Positions 1 through 6,587 are shown, numbered from the stretch's first letter. The stretch: DNA of 9,409 nt from an uncultured bacterium (GCA_903870305.1 CAIQCM010000035.1:1-9409), one strand, 5' to 3'. Translations and numbers: made by a program. The notes: generated from the letters alone by a model not told the origin.

Positions 1-1071
1 CCTTTTCCGATCACTAAAGATACGCGCGAGGTGAACGAAGAGGTCCGTCTCAAATATCGCTACCTGGACCTGCGCTCGGGGCGGCTTCGGAAGAATATTG
101 AGATGCGCCACAAGATCATCAACTTCTGCCGCAACTTTTTGAACAACCAAGGATTCTGGGAAATAGAAACGCCGACCTTGGGGAAAGGGACGCCTGAAGG
201 ATCGCGCGAGTTCATGGTGCCGTCGCGTTTGCATCCTGGTACTTTTTATACCTTGCCGCAATCGCCGCAACAGCATAAGCAGCTTTTGATGGTTGCTGGC
301 ATGGAAAAATATTTCCAGGTGGCGCGCTGTTATCGCGACGAGGATCAGCGCGGCGATCGCCAGCCGGAATTCACCCAGCTCGACATGGAAATGTCATTTG
401 TTGAGTGTGAGGATGTCATGGCCTTAAATGAGGCGATGCTCATTGCTTTGGTCAAAGAATTGTTTCCCGAAAAGAGGATCCAACAAATTCCGTTCCCGCG
501 CATCCCGTACGCTGAAGCAATGGCTAAATATAATATTGACAAGCCGGATATTCGCGAAGATAAAAACGATTCCAATCTTTTGGCTTTTGAGTGGGTTGTT
601 GATTTCCCGATGTTTGAAAAAGCCGATGACGGTTCGTGGACTTTTACGCATAATCCATTCTCGGCCGCTCTTCCGGAATATCGCGAACAGTTAATGAAAA
701 AAGAGAATATCGGCGGAATCGTGGCCGCGCAGTACGACATTATTTTGAACGGCAATGAGATCGGCGGCGGCAGCATTAGGAATCATCAGCCCGAGGCCTT
801 GAAAAAAGTTTTTGAGATCATGGGTCACGATGAAGCTGCAATCCAAAGCAAGTTCGGTCACATGATCGAGGCCTTTAATTACGGCGCGCCGCCGCACGGA
901 GGGATTGCATGGGGACTCGATCGTATCATCGCGCTCCTTTTGAATGAGCCGAACATCCGCGAGATCATGGCTTTCCCAAAGACGGGGGACGCGCGCGACC
1001 CGATGACCGGCGCGCCGTCGGTCTTACCCGCAAAAGCGCTTCGCGAAGTGCATATTAAATTCATAGAATAA
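1..1071 (+). CDS. aspS: Aspartyl-tRNA synthetase, C-terminal part (5' end outside window)
   Basis: This cytoplasmic class II synthetase charges tRNA-Asp (and tRNA-Asn if non-discriminating) with aspartate. The frame is open from base 1 and reads into the conserved VNEEVRLKYRYLDLR segment, so the anticodon-binding domain and linker (roughly 115 residues) lie upstream of the window; the GTG at 31 is an internal valine, not a start. Motif 1 surrounds GFWEIETPTL, motif 2 is ARCYRDEDQRGDRQPEFTQ, and motif 3 is GGIAWGLDRIIALL. The ATP-site Asp and Glu in YDIILNGNEIGGGS and the Arg in GLDR are present. Oddity: in the usual bacterial enzyme about 170 residues (including the GAD domain) separate DKPD from WVxDFPMFE. 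Here DKPD (538-549) is followed after about 14 residues by FEWVVDFPMFE, so the insertion domain is absent. The specificity residues lie in the missing N-terminus, so discrimination cannot be judged. Confidence 0.96.
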   Translation, partial: PFPITKDTREVNEEVRLKYRYLDLRSGRLRKNIEMRHKIINFCRNFLNNQGFWEIETPTLGKGTPEGSREFMVPSRLHPGTFYTLPQSPQQHKQLLMVAGMEKYFQVARCYRDEDQRGDRQPEFTQLDMEMSFVECEDVMALNEAMLIALVKELFPEKRIQQIPFPRIPYAEAMAKYNIDKPDIREDKNDSNLLAFEWVVDFPMFEKADDGSWTFTHNPFSAALPEYREQLMKKENIGGIVAAQYDIILNGNEIGGGSIRNHQPEALKKVFEIMGHDEAAIQSKFGHMIEAFNYGAPPHGGIAWGLDRIIALLLNEPNIREIMAFPKTGDARDPMTGAPSVLPAKALREVHIKFIE

Positions 1072-1145
1072 CAGATAACGATAACTAATAACAAATAACC
1101 ACGAACGTCAGAGTTATAAGTCATAAGTTAAAGTTATAAGTCAAC
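1070..1145. repeat. Degenerate heptad array between aspS and the YbaK-like gene
   Basis: The 78 bp spacer is almost wholly repetitive. At 1070-1107 there are units ending in AAC (AGATAAC, GATAAC, TAATAAC, AAATAAC, CACGAAC). At 1112-1145 there are AGTTATA, AGTCATA, AGTTAA, AGTTATA, AGTCAAC. Spacing is 7 nt with one 6 nt unit in each half. ATAAC in the first half is the complement of GTTAT in the second, so the halves are loosely inverted. No Shine-Dalgarno sequence is present before the next ATG. Confidence 0.75.
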
Positions 1146-1149
1146 CCAT

Positions 1150-1743
1150 ATGTCGGTTCCCAAACAGGTGATCGCCCATCTTAATAAGAACAAGGTGAAA
1201 TTCGAGGTCGTGCCGCACAAAACCGTTTATACGGCCTATGACTTGGCGCAGACCTTGGGCGAGGAGCTCGGAAATATTGCGAAGACCTTGCTTGTTAAGG
1301 TTGAATTGCCCAAGGTTTCGAAGGGCGGAAAGCGCTATTATGTCGTGGCCGTGCCCGCCTCCTACCGCGTCGACCTTAAGGCCGTGCAAAAATATCTGAA
1401 ATCGGTCAAGGCTGTGCTTGCCGACGAGAAAGAAATGGTGAAACTCGGCATGAAAGCCGGCGCCGGTACGCCGTTCGTTTCCATGTACAAGGATGTCGGT
1501 CTCATTGTCGATAAGTCGCTTGAGAAGGCGACCAAAGGTTTGGTCAGGGCTGAAAGTTTGACTGAGTCGTTGCGCATGAAGATAAAAGATCTGATAAAGT
1601 CCGAAGACGCGCTGGTCGCCAAGGTCGGTTCGAAAGCGAAAATGCCGAAGGCGCCAAAAGCCAAGAAACCGCCGAAGAAATCGAAGAGGAAGTTCGCGAC
1701 CAAGGCGGCGTTTAAGAAGTCGCTTGCGAAGAAGCGAAAATAA
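1150..1743 (+). CDS. YbaK/ProRS-editing-domain protein (aminoacyl-tRNA deacylase family) with lysine-rich tail
   Basis: The protein has 197 aa. Residues 1-150 match the YbaK/EbsC fold, a trans-editing domain that hydrolyses mischarged aminoacyl-tRNA. The conserved lysine is K45 in AKTLLVKV, followed by the strand VVAVPASYRVDLK (65-77) and the G-x-x-x-P type loop GAGTP (104-108). Family members usually end near residue 155-165. Here residues 161-197 form an extra tail with 16 Lys and 2 Arg, no acidic residues and scattered Ala/Pro, like a histone H1-type tail. The tail may bind tRNA, rRNA or DNA; that is inference. The gene follows aspS by 78 bp on the same strand, which fits a translation-quality role, but the substrate amino acid cannot be told from sequence. 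The ATG at 1150 is chosen because the domain begins directly after it; no RBS is visible. Confidence 0.85.
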   Translation: MSVPKQVIAHLNKNKVKFEVVPHKTVYTAYDLAQTLGEELGNIAKTLLVKVELPKVSKGGKRYYVVAVPASYRVDLKAVQKYLKSVKAVLADEKEMVKLGMKAGAGTPFVSMYKDVGLIVDKSLEKATKGLVRAESLTESLRMKIKDLIKSEDALVAKVGSKAKMPKAPKAKKPPKKSKRKFATKAAFKKSLAKKRK

Positions 1744-1753
1744 CCATTGACGA

Positions 1754-1881
1754 CCGCCGACCTCATCCCCCGTATCGCGGTACGGGGCAGGCTCTACCCT
1801 TCTCCTCGACTGAGGAGAAGGAACGGATGCTTCGCCTCCTCTCCTTAATCAAGGAGAGGGTAGGGTGAGGTCCGTAGGCGG
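1754..1881. repeat. Cloverleaf-like inverted repeat (three hairpins inside an outer stem)
   Basis: The outer stem pairs GACCTCA (1759-1765) with TGAGGTC (1866-1872), extended by CCGCC (1754-1758) with GGCGG (1877-1881). Inside are three hairpins: CCCCGTA/TACGGGG (1768-1787, loop 6), a perfect 10 bp stem CCTTCTCCTC/GAGGAGAAGG (1798-1821, loop GACT), and a perfect 9 bp stem CCTCTCCTT/AAGGAGAGG (1838-1859, loop AATC). The CCTCA...CCCTCTCC words resemble a class of dispersed palindromic repeats seen in many bacterial genomes. No T-tract follows, so it is not a simple terminator. Confidence 0.8.
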
Positions 1882-1916
1882 ATTAGATATTAGACATTAG
1901 ATATTAGATATTCCGA
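1882..1916. repeat. Heptad array (ATTAGAT word) upstream of scpA
   Basis: There are five consecutive 7 nt units: ATTAGAT (1882), ATTAGAC (1889), ATTAGAT (1896), ATTAGAT (1903) and ATTCCGA (1910). The array ends four bases before the scpA ATG, so it occupies the place where a 5' UTR or promoter would lie. The AT-rich units could supply a weak -10 box, but no clear promoter can be named. Confidence 0.8.
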
Positions 1917-1920
1917 ACAC

Positions 1921-2616
1921 ATGCTGTTTAATTTTAAAATGGAAAAATTCGAAGGACCACTGGACCTGCTTCTTCATCTGATTGAAGAAGAAAAACTTTC
2001 CATTTCCGAAATATCGCTTTCCGCGGTCGCTGATCAATATCTGGAACGGCTTAAAGAAGTGGCGGAGCGCGATCCGGACGAACTGGCCGATTTCTTGGTC
2101 GTCGCCGCAAAACTGCTTCTTATCAAGTCGCGTGAACTTTTGCCGAACGCTGTTCCTGTGGAGGAGGACGGGCCGTCCTTGGAAACCCAGCTTAAGATGT
2201 ACAAGATCTTCTGGGAAGCGGCGCAAAAGCTCGAGGCGCTCCTCAAGAAAAAGCGCCGCCTTTATTTTCGCGACAAATTGCCGGTTTCGATCGCGCCGCG
2301 CTTTGCCCCGCCGCCTTCGGTCACGGCGGAAAAGTTGCACGCCGTTTTCCTCGACGTCCTTACGAAAATCACGCCGGTGATCAAATATCCCGAAGAGCGG
2401 ATGAAGAAGGTTGTCTCGATCCAGGAGAAGATCGACCGGATCAGGGGGCTCATGGAAAAGACCGCCACGATGCGCTTCCATGAGATCCTCGACGCGTCAT
2501 CCGACCGGACCGAGGTGGTGGTAAACTTTTTGGCCCTCCTTGAACTGGTGCGCTCGCGAGTGGTGAGCGCCGAGCAAAGCGAGGAGTTCGGCGAGATCGT
2601 AATAAATAAAATTTGA
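1921..2616 (+). CDS. scpA: Segregation and condensation protein A
   Basis: ScpA is the kleisin subunit that bridges the SMC dimer and binds ScpB in the bacterial condensin acting on the nucleoid. The 231 aa length is usual for the family. The signature MEKFEGPLDLLLHLIEEEK lies at residues 7-25. It is followed by the N-terminal helical segment that contacts the SMC neck (DELADFLVVAAKLLLIKSRELLP, about residues 51-73). The C-terminal winged-helix region, VVVNFLALLELVRSRVV (about 199-215), contacts the SMC cap. The middle (about 80-150) is charged and less conserved, as expected. ATG 1921 is chosen because six residues before the EGPLDLLL block is typical. It heads a four-gene run: scpB starts five bases after its stop and the next two genes overlap by ATGA. 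No SMC gene is in the window. Confidence 0.95.
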   Translation: MLFNFKMEKFEGPLDLLLHLIEEEKLSISEISLSAVADQYLERLKEVAERDPDELADFLVVAAKLLLIKSRELLPNAVPVEEDGPSLETQLKMYKIFWEAAQKLEALLKKKRRLYFRDKLPVSIAPRFAPPPSVTAEKLHAVFLDVLTKITPVIKYPEERMKKVVSIQEKIDRIRGLMEKTATMRFHEILDASSDRTEVVVNFLALLELVRSRVVSAEQSEEFGEIVINKI

Positions 2617-2621
2617 TACCT

Positions 2622-3173
2622 ATGTCGACATTAGAAGCGAAGATTGAAGCGTTGCTCGCGGTTTCTCCGCGGCCGTTGGACATTAAAAAGCTCGCCGAGC
2701 TCGTTGGCTCGTCCAAGGACGAAGTCCGCCAAGCGGTTGCGGCGCTTTCCGACCGCCTGCGCGAGGCGGGCAGCGGGGTCGCGGTTGTGCGCGTGGACGA
2801 TGAAGTGCGGATGGGATCGTCGCCGGAAACGACGGAAACGGTAAAGGCGTTCATTAAAGACGAGACGACCGGGGAACTCACCCGCCCGCAGCTTGAGACG
2901 CTCACCGTGATCGCGTATCGCGGCCCGGTATCCAAGGCCGAACTTGAACAGATCCGCGGCGTCAACTGCACGATGATCTTAAGAAACCTCATGATGCGCG
3001 GACTTATTGACGAACGCGCCGAAGGCGGCGTGGCGCAGTATTCGGCATCCATGGAGTTCATGAGCTTTTTGGGCGCGCGAAGCGTCGCCGAATTGCCGGA
3101 CTACGAAACGCTCCGGCGCGACAAGCGGATCGAGGATATTTTGGAATTGGCAAATAAACAAGAACCGGTATGA
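2622..3173 (+). CDS. scpB: Segregation and condensation protein B
   Basis: ScpB dimers bind the central part of ScpA and regulate the SMC-ScpAB complex. The protein is 183 aa with two winged-helix domains. The N-terminal one covers about residues 1-80 (MSTLEAKIEALL...LAELVGSSKDEVRQAV). The second begins at LTRPQLETLTVIAYRGPVSK (86-105) and continues EQIRGVN...ILRNLMMRGLI, the diagnostic block of the family. The ATG at 2622 is preferred; a TTG at 2613, overlapping the scpA stop, would add three residues but has no supporting RBS. The stop TGA (3171-3173) overlaps the next ATG in the form ATGA, so translation is probably coupled. Confidence 0.95.
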   Translation: MSTLEAKIEALLAVSPRPLDIKKLAELVGSSKDEVRQAVAALSDRLREAGSGVAVVRVDDEVRMGSSPETTETVKAFIKDETTGELTRPQLETLTVIAYRGPVSKAELEQIRGVNCTMILRNLMMRGLIDERAEGGVAQYSASMEFMSFLGARSVAELPDYETLRRDKRIEDILELANKQEPV

Positions 3174-4195
3174 GAGAGCGGATCGCGAGCGCGATAATTG
3201 CATCGTTCATCGTTTTTGCCGCGCTCCCCGGCACGCTTTTGGCGCCGACAGTGCTGGCCTCAACGTCTTTGACGCAAGAACCAAGTTTGGCGAAAGAACC
3301 AAGAACCAAGAACCAATTTCCAAGTACACCATTTTTTATTGCGAGCTTGCCGGCCGCCAAACCGGCGGCCAAGCCGCAAAAAAAGATCGGCGCTGACGGC
3401 CGCGAAAGTTTGGGTGTAAAAACGACCGCGTCGCATGTTTATGTCGTTGACAATGCGAGCAACACCGAGCTTTACGGTTTGCGCGAGAACGAACAGGTGC
3501 CGCTCGCTTCGATCACCAAGCTCATGACCGCCCGCGTTTTCCGAAGCAGCGGCGTTCCTTGGGACAAGGTGGTGACGATGAGCGGGGTGGTGTCCGACGG
3601 CGGCACGGCTTATTTTGCCAACAACGACCAGGTGACGGTGCGCGACTTGTGGCGCACGATGCTTGTGGGCTCGTCGAACACCGCCGCGCTTACGCTTGCC
3701 CGCGCCACGGGACTTTCGCCAGACGATTTTGTTGCCGAGATGAACGCGAATGCCGCCGGACTCGGCATGAAGGATACGCATTTTACCGAGCCGACCGGAC
3801 TTGATGAAAAGAATGTTTCGACCTCCTATGACATCTCGCTTCTGGCGCGCGCCGACTTTAACGATCCCGAGATTGCGAGCACCGTCGCCGTTCCGTATTT
3901 CGACCTCGTGAAGGTCGCGGGCGCGCGACAGCGGGTGGTTTCAACGGACAAACTGCTCGGCTCGTTCATTACCAAAGCGCCGTACACCATGCTCGGCGGC
4001 AAGACCGGTTTTATCAATGAAAGCGGTTATAATATCGTCATTTCCGTGACCCGCGCCGACGCCTCGCCCATTACCGTGGTGATCTTGGGCGCGGCTTCGA
4101 ACGACCTGCGATTTCAAGAAGCCAAAAGCGTCGCTTATTGGACGTTTGAAAATTTTATTTGGCCCTCGCACCGTTTAACCGCCGCTACCAGATGA
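3170..4195 (+). CDS. Secreted serine-type D-Ala-D-Ala carboxypeptidase (peptidase S11 / penicillin-binding protein)
   Basis: The enzyme trims the terminal D-alanine from peptidoglycan stem peptides outside the membrane. The 341 aa protein begins with a signal peptide (residues 1 to about 31, hydrophobic core ASAIIASFIVFAALPG, cleavage probably after VLA). The three active-site motifs are SITK (S114, K117), SSN (168-170) and KTG (278-280), with spacing normal for S11. The C-terminus ends soon after the catalytic domain, without the extra beta domain and amphipathic anchor of PBP5. Residues about 36-53 (TQEPSLAKEPRTKNQFPST) are encoded by a heptad DNA repeat, and residues 61-75 are Ala/Pro/Lys-rich, so the segment between signal peptide and catalytic domain looks like a flexible linker. 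It could alternatively be a beta-lactamase-like relative, but the motif set favours S11. Confidence 0.92.
   Translation: MRERIASAIIASFIVFAALPGTLLAPTVLASTSLTQEPSLAKEPRTKNQFPSTPFFIASLPAAKPAAKPQKKIGADGRESLGVKTTASHVYVVDNASNTELYGLRENEQVPLASITKLMTARVFRSSGVPWDKVVTMSGVVSDGGTAYFANNDQVTVRDLWRTMLVGSSNTAALTLARATGLSPDDFVAEMNANAAGLGMKDTHFTEPTGLDEKNVSTSYDISLLARADFNDPEIASTVAVPYFDLVKVAGARQRVVSTDKLLGSFITKAPYTMLGGKTGFINESGYNIVISVTRADASPITVVILGAASNDLRFQEAKSVAYWTFENFIWPSHRLTAATR
3275..3327 (+). repeat. Heptad array (CAAGAAC word) inside the carboxypeptidase gene
   Basis: Units are CAAGAAC (3275), CAAGTTT (3282), a four-base break, then AAAGAAC (3293), CAAGAAC (3300), CAAGAAC (3307), CAATTTC (3314) and CAAGTAC (3321). 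The same word in the opposite orientation fills 7182-7215. Because the period is 7, the codon phase rotates through the array; no stop arises in the used frame. Confidence 0.8.
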
Positions 4196-4656
4196 TAACT
4201 TTTGGGTCGATCATAACCGTTTTGGCCGTTTCTGCCGCGCCGATCATTGAGCGTGGCGCTTTGCCTTTGGCGCTTCACGGTTTTAAATTGCCGTTAGCCA
4301 TTGCCCTACCACTCGTGGTCATTGGCAATTCTTTGCCGGCCATCGCCATTATTTATCTTTTGGATCCCGTGCTTGTTTGGTTGGGAAAATATATTCCACC
4401 GGTCAGGCGTTTTGCCGACAAAGTTCTTACGCATTTTCGACACAAGGTTCATCCGTGGGTCGATCGTTATGGTACGCTCGGACTCATCATCTTCGTCGCT
4501 ATCCCGACGCCATTAACCGGCTCGTGGACCGGCTCCGGCGGCGCGGCCATCCTCGGCATGCACAAGCGCAACGCCATCTTCGGAATAATTGCCGGCGTTA
4601 TTATCGCCGACCTGATCATTTTGGGAGTTGATCTGGGGATCACAAAATTATTTTAA
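4192..4656 (+). CDS. Small multi-drug export family membrane protein (COG2426-like)
   Basis: The 154 aa protein is almost wholly hydrophobic. There are membrane segments at about 3-29, 34-67, 95-122 and 127-151, with a basic amphipathic stretch (PPVRRFADKVLTHFRHKVHPW, about 69-89) in the middle. The family signature is seen twice: APIIERGALPLAL (16-28) and AIPTPLTGSWTG (103-114) followed by LGM. The family is named for a proposed export role, but its substrate is not established; the re-entrant-loop pattern is shared with DedA-like proteins, so a lipid or small-solute transport role is possible. ATG 4192 overlaps the preceding TGA as ATGA, which fixes the start better than the TTG at 4159. 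It is the last gene of the scpA operon. Confidence 0.82.
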   Translation: MITFGSIITVLAVSAAPIIERGALPLALHGFKLPLAIALPLVVIGNSLPAIAIIYLLDPVLVWLGKYIPPVRRFADKVLTHFRHKVHPWVDRYGTLGLIIFVAIPTPLTGSWTGSGGAAILGMHKRNAIFGIIAGVIIADLIILGVDLGITKLF

Positions 4657-4659
4657 AAA

Positions 4660-4735
4660 ATGAAACATGAAACACGCAACATGAAACATTCCTGCTTCAC
4701 ATTTAATGTTTCGTGCTACATGTTTCATGCTTCAT
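4660..4735. repeat. Inverted heptad arrays (ATGAAAC word) forming a 31 bp imperfect hairpin
   Basis: The left arm 4660-4690 reads ATGAAAC, ATGAAAC, ACGCAAC, ATGAAAC, ATT. The right arm 4705-4735, read on the minus strand, gives ATGAAGC, ATGAAAC, ATGTAGC, ACGAAAC, ATT. The arms pair in register over 31 positions with five differences, all transitions. The loop is 14 nt. The right arm runs into the start codon of the glycosyltransferase. No T-tract follows. Confidence 0.85.
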
Positions 4736-5771
4736 GAAGAATATGCGCATCGGTTTAGACACCAGGACAACGGCGGGGGAGACGGGGGTGGCTCAATACG
4801 GACGCAACCTTGTGAGAAGTTTGGCCATCGTCGACCAGGCCGATGAATTCATATTGTTGAAAAACATGCGCCACCCCATTCCGTTCTGGTCGTCGCATAT
4901 CGGTTTTAGAGCGCGCCTCACGGCTTCAAAGATTCGTTTGCTGCATGTGTTGGGCGGCGCGCCGCCGGCGTTTTACGATAAGACATTCGTGCTCACGGTC
5001 CACGATTTGGCGATCTATCGCCACCCCGAATGGTTCCCCGACGGGCAATGGTTTTCCACCGGTTTTTCGTATCCGCAAGCGGTTCGTTCCGCCGCTCATA
5101 TTATCAGTCCTTCATCCTCGACCAAGAACGACTTAATGGAGCTTTTTAAGGTTGATGAGAAAAAAATAACGGTGATCCCTCATGGCGTATCCGTTCCGCT
5201 CGAGCCGGTGTTACTTGGCGATAAAAGATATATTTTATATTTGGGAACGATCGAGCCGCGAAAAAATATTCCCACCCTTGTTCGGGCTTTTAGAAAGATG
5301 ATTGATGTTCATCCGGAACTCAAGGACGTTGAACTTGTGCTCGCCGGCGTCGTCGGATGGAAGAGCGATGAAATTATTGATGAGATCAGAAAAACGCAAT
5401 GCGAGGGTTACAGGATCACGCTCTCCGGACGCGTATCGGAAGATGAAAAATGGCGTCTCCTTAAAGGCGCAGCGGCTTTGGCACTGCCGTCGTTCTATGA
5501 AGGGTTTGGCATGCAAGTGCTGGAAGCGATGGCCGCCCACGCGCCGGTCATCTGTTCCAATGCTTCGTCGCTTCCGGAAACGGCGGGAGGCGCCGCCATT
5601 TTGCTCGACGCGACCGATACGAACGCTTGGACCGAAGCGCTCGCCGATGTTTTAGAAAATAAAAAAATCGCCGATGAACTAAAGGCGAAGGGCTTATCCA
5701 GAGCGAACGCGATGACCTGGGAAAAGACGGCAGCCGCGACCGTCGAGGTTTATCGCCGTTTTAGCGTTTAA
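4734..5771 (+). CDS. GT4-family glycosyltransferase (GT-B fold)
   Basis: This is a retaining glycosyltransferase that probably adds a sugar from a nucleotide-sugar donor to an envelope glycan or lipid at the cytoplasmic face; acceptor and donor are unknown. The 345 aa protein starts with the GT4 N-terminal strand MRIGLDTRT and the glycine loop GETGVAQYGRNL. It carries the interdomain segment SPSSSTKNDL...VIPHGV (125-152), the donor-domain strand YILYLGTIEPRKNIPTLVRAF (about 166-186, with R176 and K177), and the E-x7-E motif EGFGMQVLE (E256, E264) followed by PVICSNASSLPE. ATG 4734 and ATG 4743 are both plausible; a GTG at 4713 lies inside the hairpin and would add a tail unlike the family. 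There is no RBS. The 3' end overlaps the convergent minus-strand gene by 11 bp. Confidence 0.9.
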   Translation: MKNMRIGLDTRTTAGETGVAQYGRNLVRSLAIVDQADEFILLKNMRHPIPFWSSHIGFRARLTASKIRLLHVLGGAPPAFYDKTFVLTVHDLAIYRHPEWFPDGQWFSTGFSYPQAVRSAAHIISPSSSTKNDLMELFKVDEKKITVIPHGVSVPLEPVLLGDKRYILYLGTIEPRKNIPTLVRAFRKMIDVHPELKDVELVLAGVVGWKSDEIIDEIRKTQCEGYRITLSGRVSEDEKWRLLKGAAALALPSFYEGFGMQVLEAMAAHAPVICSNASSLPETAGGAAILLDATDTNAWTEALADVLENKKIADELKAKGLSRANAMTWEKTAAATVEVYRRFSV

Positions 5772-6228
5772 CAATAAAGATCATTGCCGCAAGGAGCACG
5801 AGCTGAATAAAAATACCCATGCCGAGCGAAATGTTGCCGACACGCGAGGCAATGGCGTTGTGGATGCGGATGTGCAGGCGCTGGAACCAGAGAAGCGGAC
5901 GTATCTTCACGCCCTCACCCAGCGCGACCAAAAAGTCGGGACATATTCCTCCGACCACGCCGGCGATCATTGTTTCGCGGCTGGCGTAAGGCGCCGTCTC
6001 GAGCAAGTAAATAAAGATGATGATCGCGAGCGCCGAATCAACAGCGACGTAAATTAGCGAGCGGTTAACGGCCTGTCCTTCTTTGTAGTTAGTATAGAGT
6101 TGCGAATCGCCATGGGGGATGAGATCGAGCATGAAATGCGAAGCCACCCCCAAAGCAAAAGCCAGCCCCGGAGTGGGGACGTTCTGTCCAATCAGCACGC
6201 CCATAGTGACATGAGTTGATACGAACAC
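5761..6228 (-). CDS. Small integral membrane protein with conserved His/Asp motif (putative metal-dependent hydrolase-like)
   Basis: The protein has 155 aa with about four hydrophobic segments (near 8-30, 58-76, 86-103 and 133-153). The notable motif is SHFMLDLIPHGD (30-41), with H31, D35, H39 and D41 in a pattern typical of metal ligands. H6 (STH), D98 (CPDFL), H119 and H123 (RLHIRIH) may complete it. The SHxxxDxIPHxD pattern recalls membrane-bound putative metal-dependent hydrolases (YdjM/DUF457-like), a family without a firmly known reaction, so the function is left open. The start is GTG 6228, because the H6 region precedes the first ATG (codon 9) and a good promoter ends eight bases before it. 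The 3' end overlaps the glycosyltransferase gene tail to tail with no terminator between. Confidence 0.75.
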   Translation of the reverse strand: MFVSTHVTMGVLIGQNVPTPGLAFALGVASHFMLDLIPHGDSQLYTNYKEGQAVNRSLIYVAVDSALAIIIFIYLLETAPYASRETMIAGVVGGICPDFLVALGEGVKIRPLLWFQRLHIRIHNAIASRVGNISLGMGIFIQLVLLAAMIFIVKR

Positions 6229-6236
6229 AGTTAATG

Positions 6237-6265
6237 ATTGTATACGATATTAGTGGTTGTTTCAA
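6237..6265 (-). promoter_or_regulatory. Sigma70-type promoter for the minus-strand membrane protein gene
   Basis: Read on the minus strand, TTGAAA (6260-6265) and TACAAT (6237-6242) are separated by exactly 17 bases. Only eight bases (6229-6236) separate the -10 box from the GTG start. Transcription would therefore begin at or within about three bases of the start codon, giving a leaderless mRNA. Confidence 0.65.
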
Positions 6266-6328
6266 TGGTCGAATAAAGCGTTTATCCAGCCCAAGATTTG
6301 ATACATGAGTTCAGAGCTTTTTAAATTT

Positions 6329-6433
6329 CGTCATACCGGCGAACGCCGGTATCCGACTTGGTCACGCGACAGTTGCTTATTGAGACGAATATCCTATATT
6401 GAGCTGGACCCCGGCGTTCGCCGGGGTGACGGA
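6329..6433 (+). repeat. Composite palindrome element, copy 1
   Basis: The element is a hairpin (ATACCGGC/GCCGGTAT, 6333-6352, loop GAAC), a ~50 bp core, then a second hairpin in inverted orientation (ACCCCGGC/GCCGGGGT, 6408-6427, loop GTTC). The flanks GTCAT and CTGG-A are those of the dispersed GTCATxCC...GGxATCCAG palindromes found in many bacteria. Copy 2 is at 6959-7062; about 43 of 51 core bases are identical and all but one of the differences are transitions. This and the next entries fill the gene-free stretch 6229-6587. Confidence 0.85.
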
Positions 6434-6439
6434 AACGTG

Positions 6440-6539
6440 GTCATACCGGCGAAAACCGGTATCCAGCTCTTTTGCACGTTGCATCATGTTGCGATTTAAA
6501 GCTTTTTAGCTGGATCCCGTTGTTCAACGGGATGACGGA
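6440..6539 (+). repeat. Inverted pair of palindromes with a different core
   Basis: The left palindrome is at 6440-6466 (ATACCGG/CCGGTAT, loop CGAAAA). The right palindrome is at 6509-6537 (ATCCCGTT/AACGGGAT, loop GTTC) in inverted orientation. The layout matches the composite element, but the ~40 bp between them is not visibly related to its core. A partial echo of the outer end, GGGATGACGACGG, follows at 6549-6561. Confidence 0.75.
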
Positions 6540-6572
6540 AGGAAAGGTGGGATGACGACGGAAAAACAATAG

Positions 6573-6580
6573 TATAAAAT
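6573..6580 (+). promoter_or_regulatory. -10 box (TATAAAAT) of the GIY-YIG gene
   Basis: TATAAAAT ends seven bases before the ATG at 6588, the same short distance seen at two other promoters here, so a leaderless transcript is likely. No convincing -35 is present; the region where it should lie is the repeat fragment at 6549-6561. Confidence 0.5.
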
Positions 6581-6587
6581 AGAAAAC

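Noticed and set aside
4660..4735. parS site, because TGTTTCAT and ATGAAACA occur
   Set aside because: The half-sites are direct heptads and not joined as an inverted 16-mer; no proper GTTTCAC-GTGAAAC centre is seen.
5861..6057. Plus-strand open frame opposite the membrane protein
   Set aside because: It lies wholly antisense to a gene with a clear membrane and motif pattern, and has no domain of its own.
6305..6499. Open frame of 64 codons on the plus strand upstream of the GIY-YIG gene
   Set aside because: It is a translation of the palindromic repeats (phrases such as HTGERRYP and IPAKTGIQ), which are known to yield spurious proteins.
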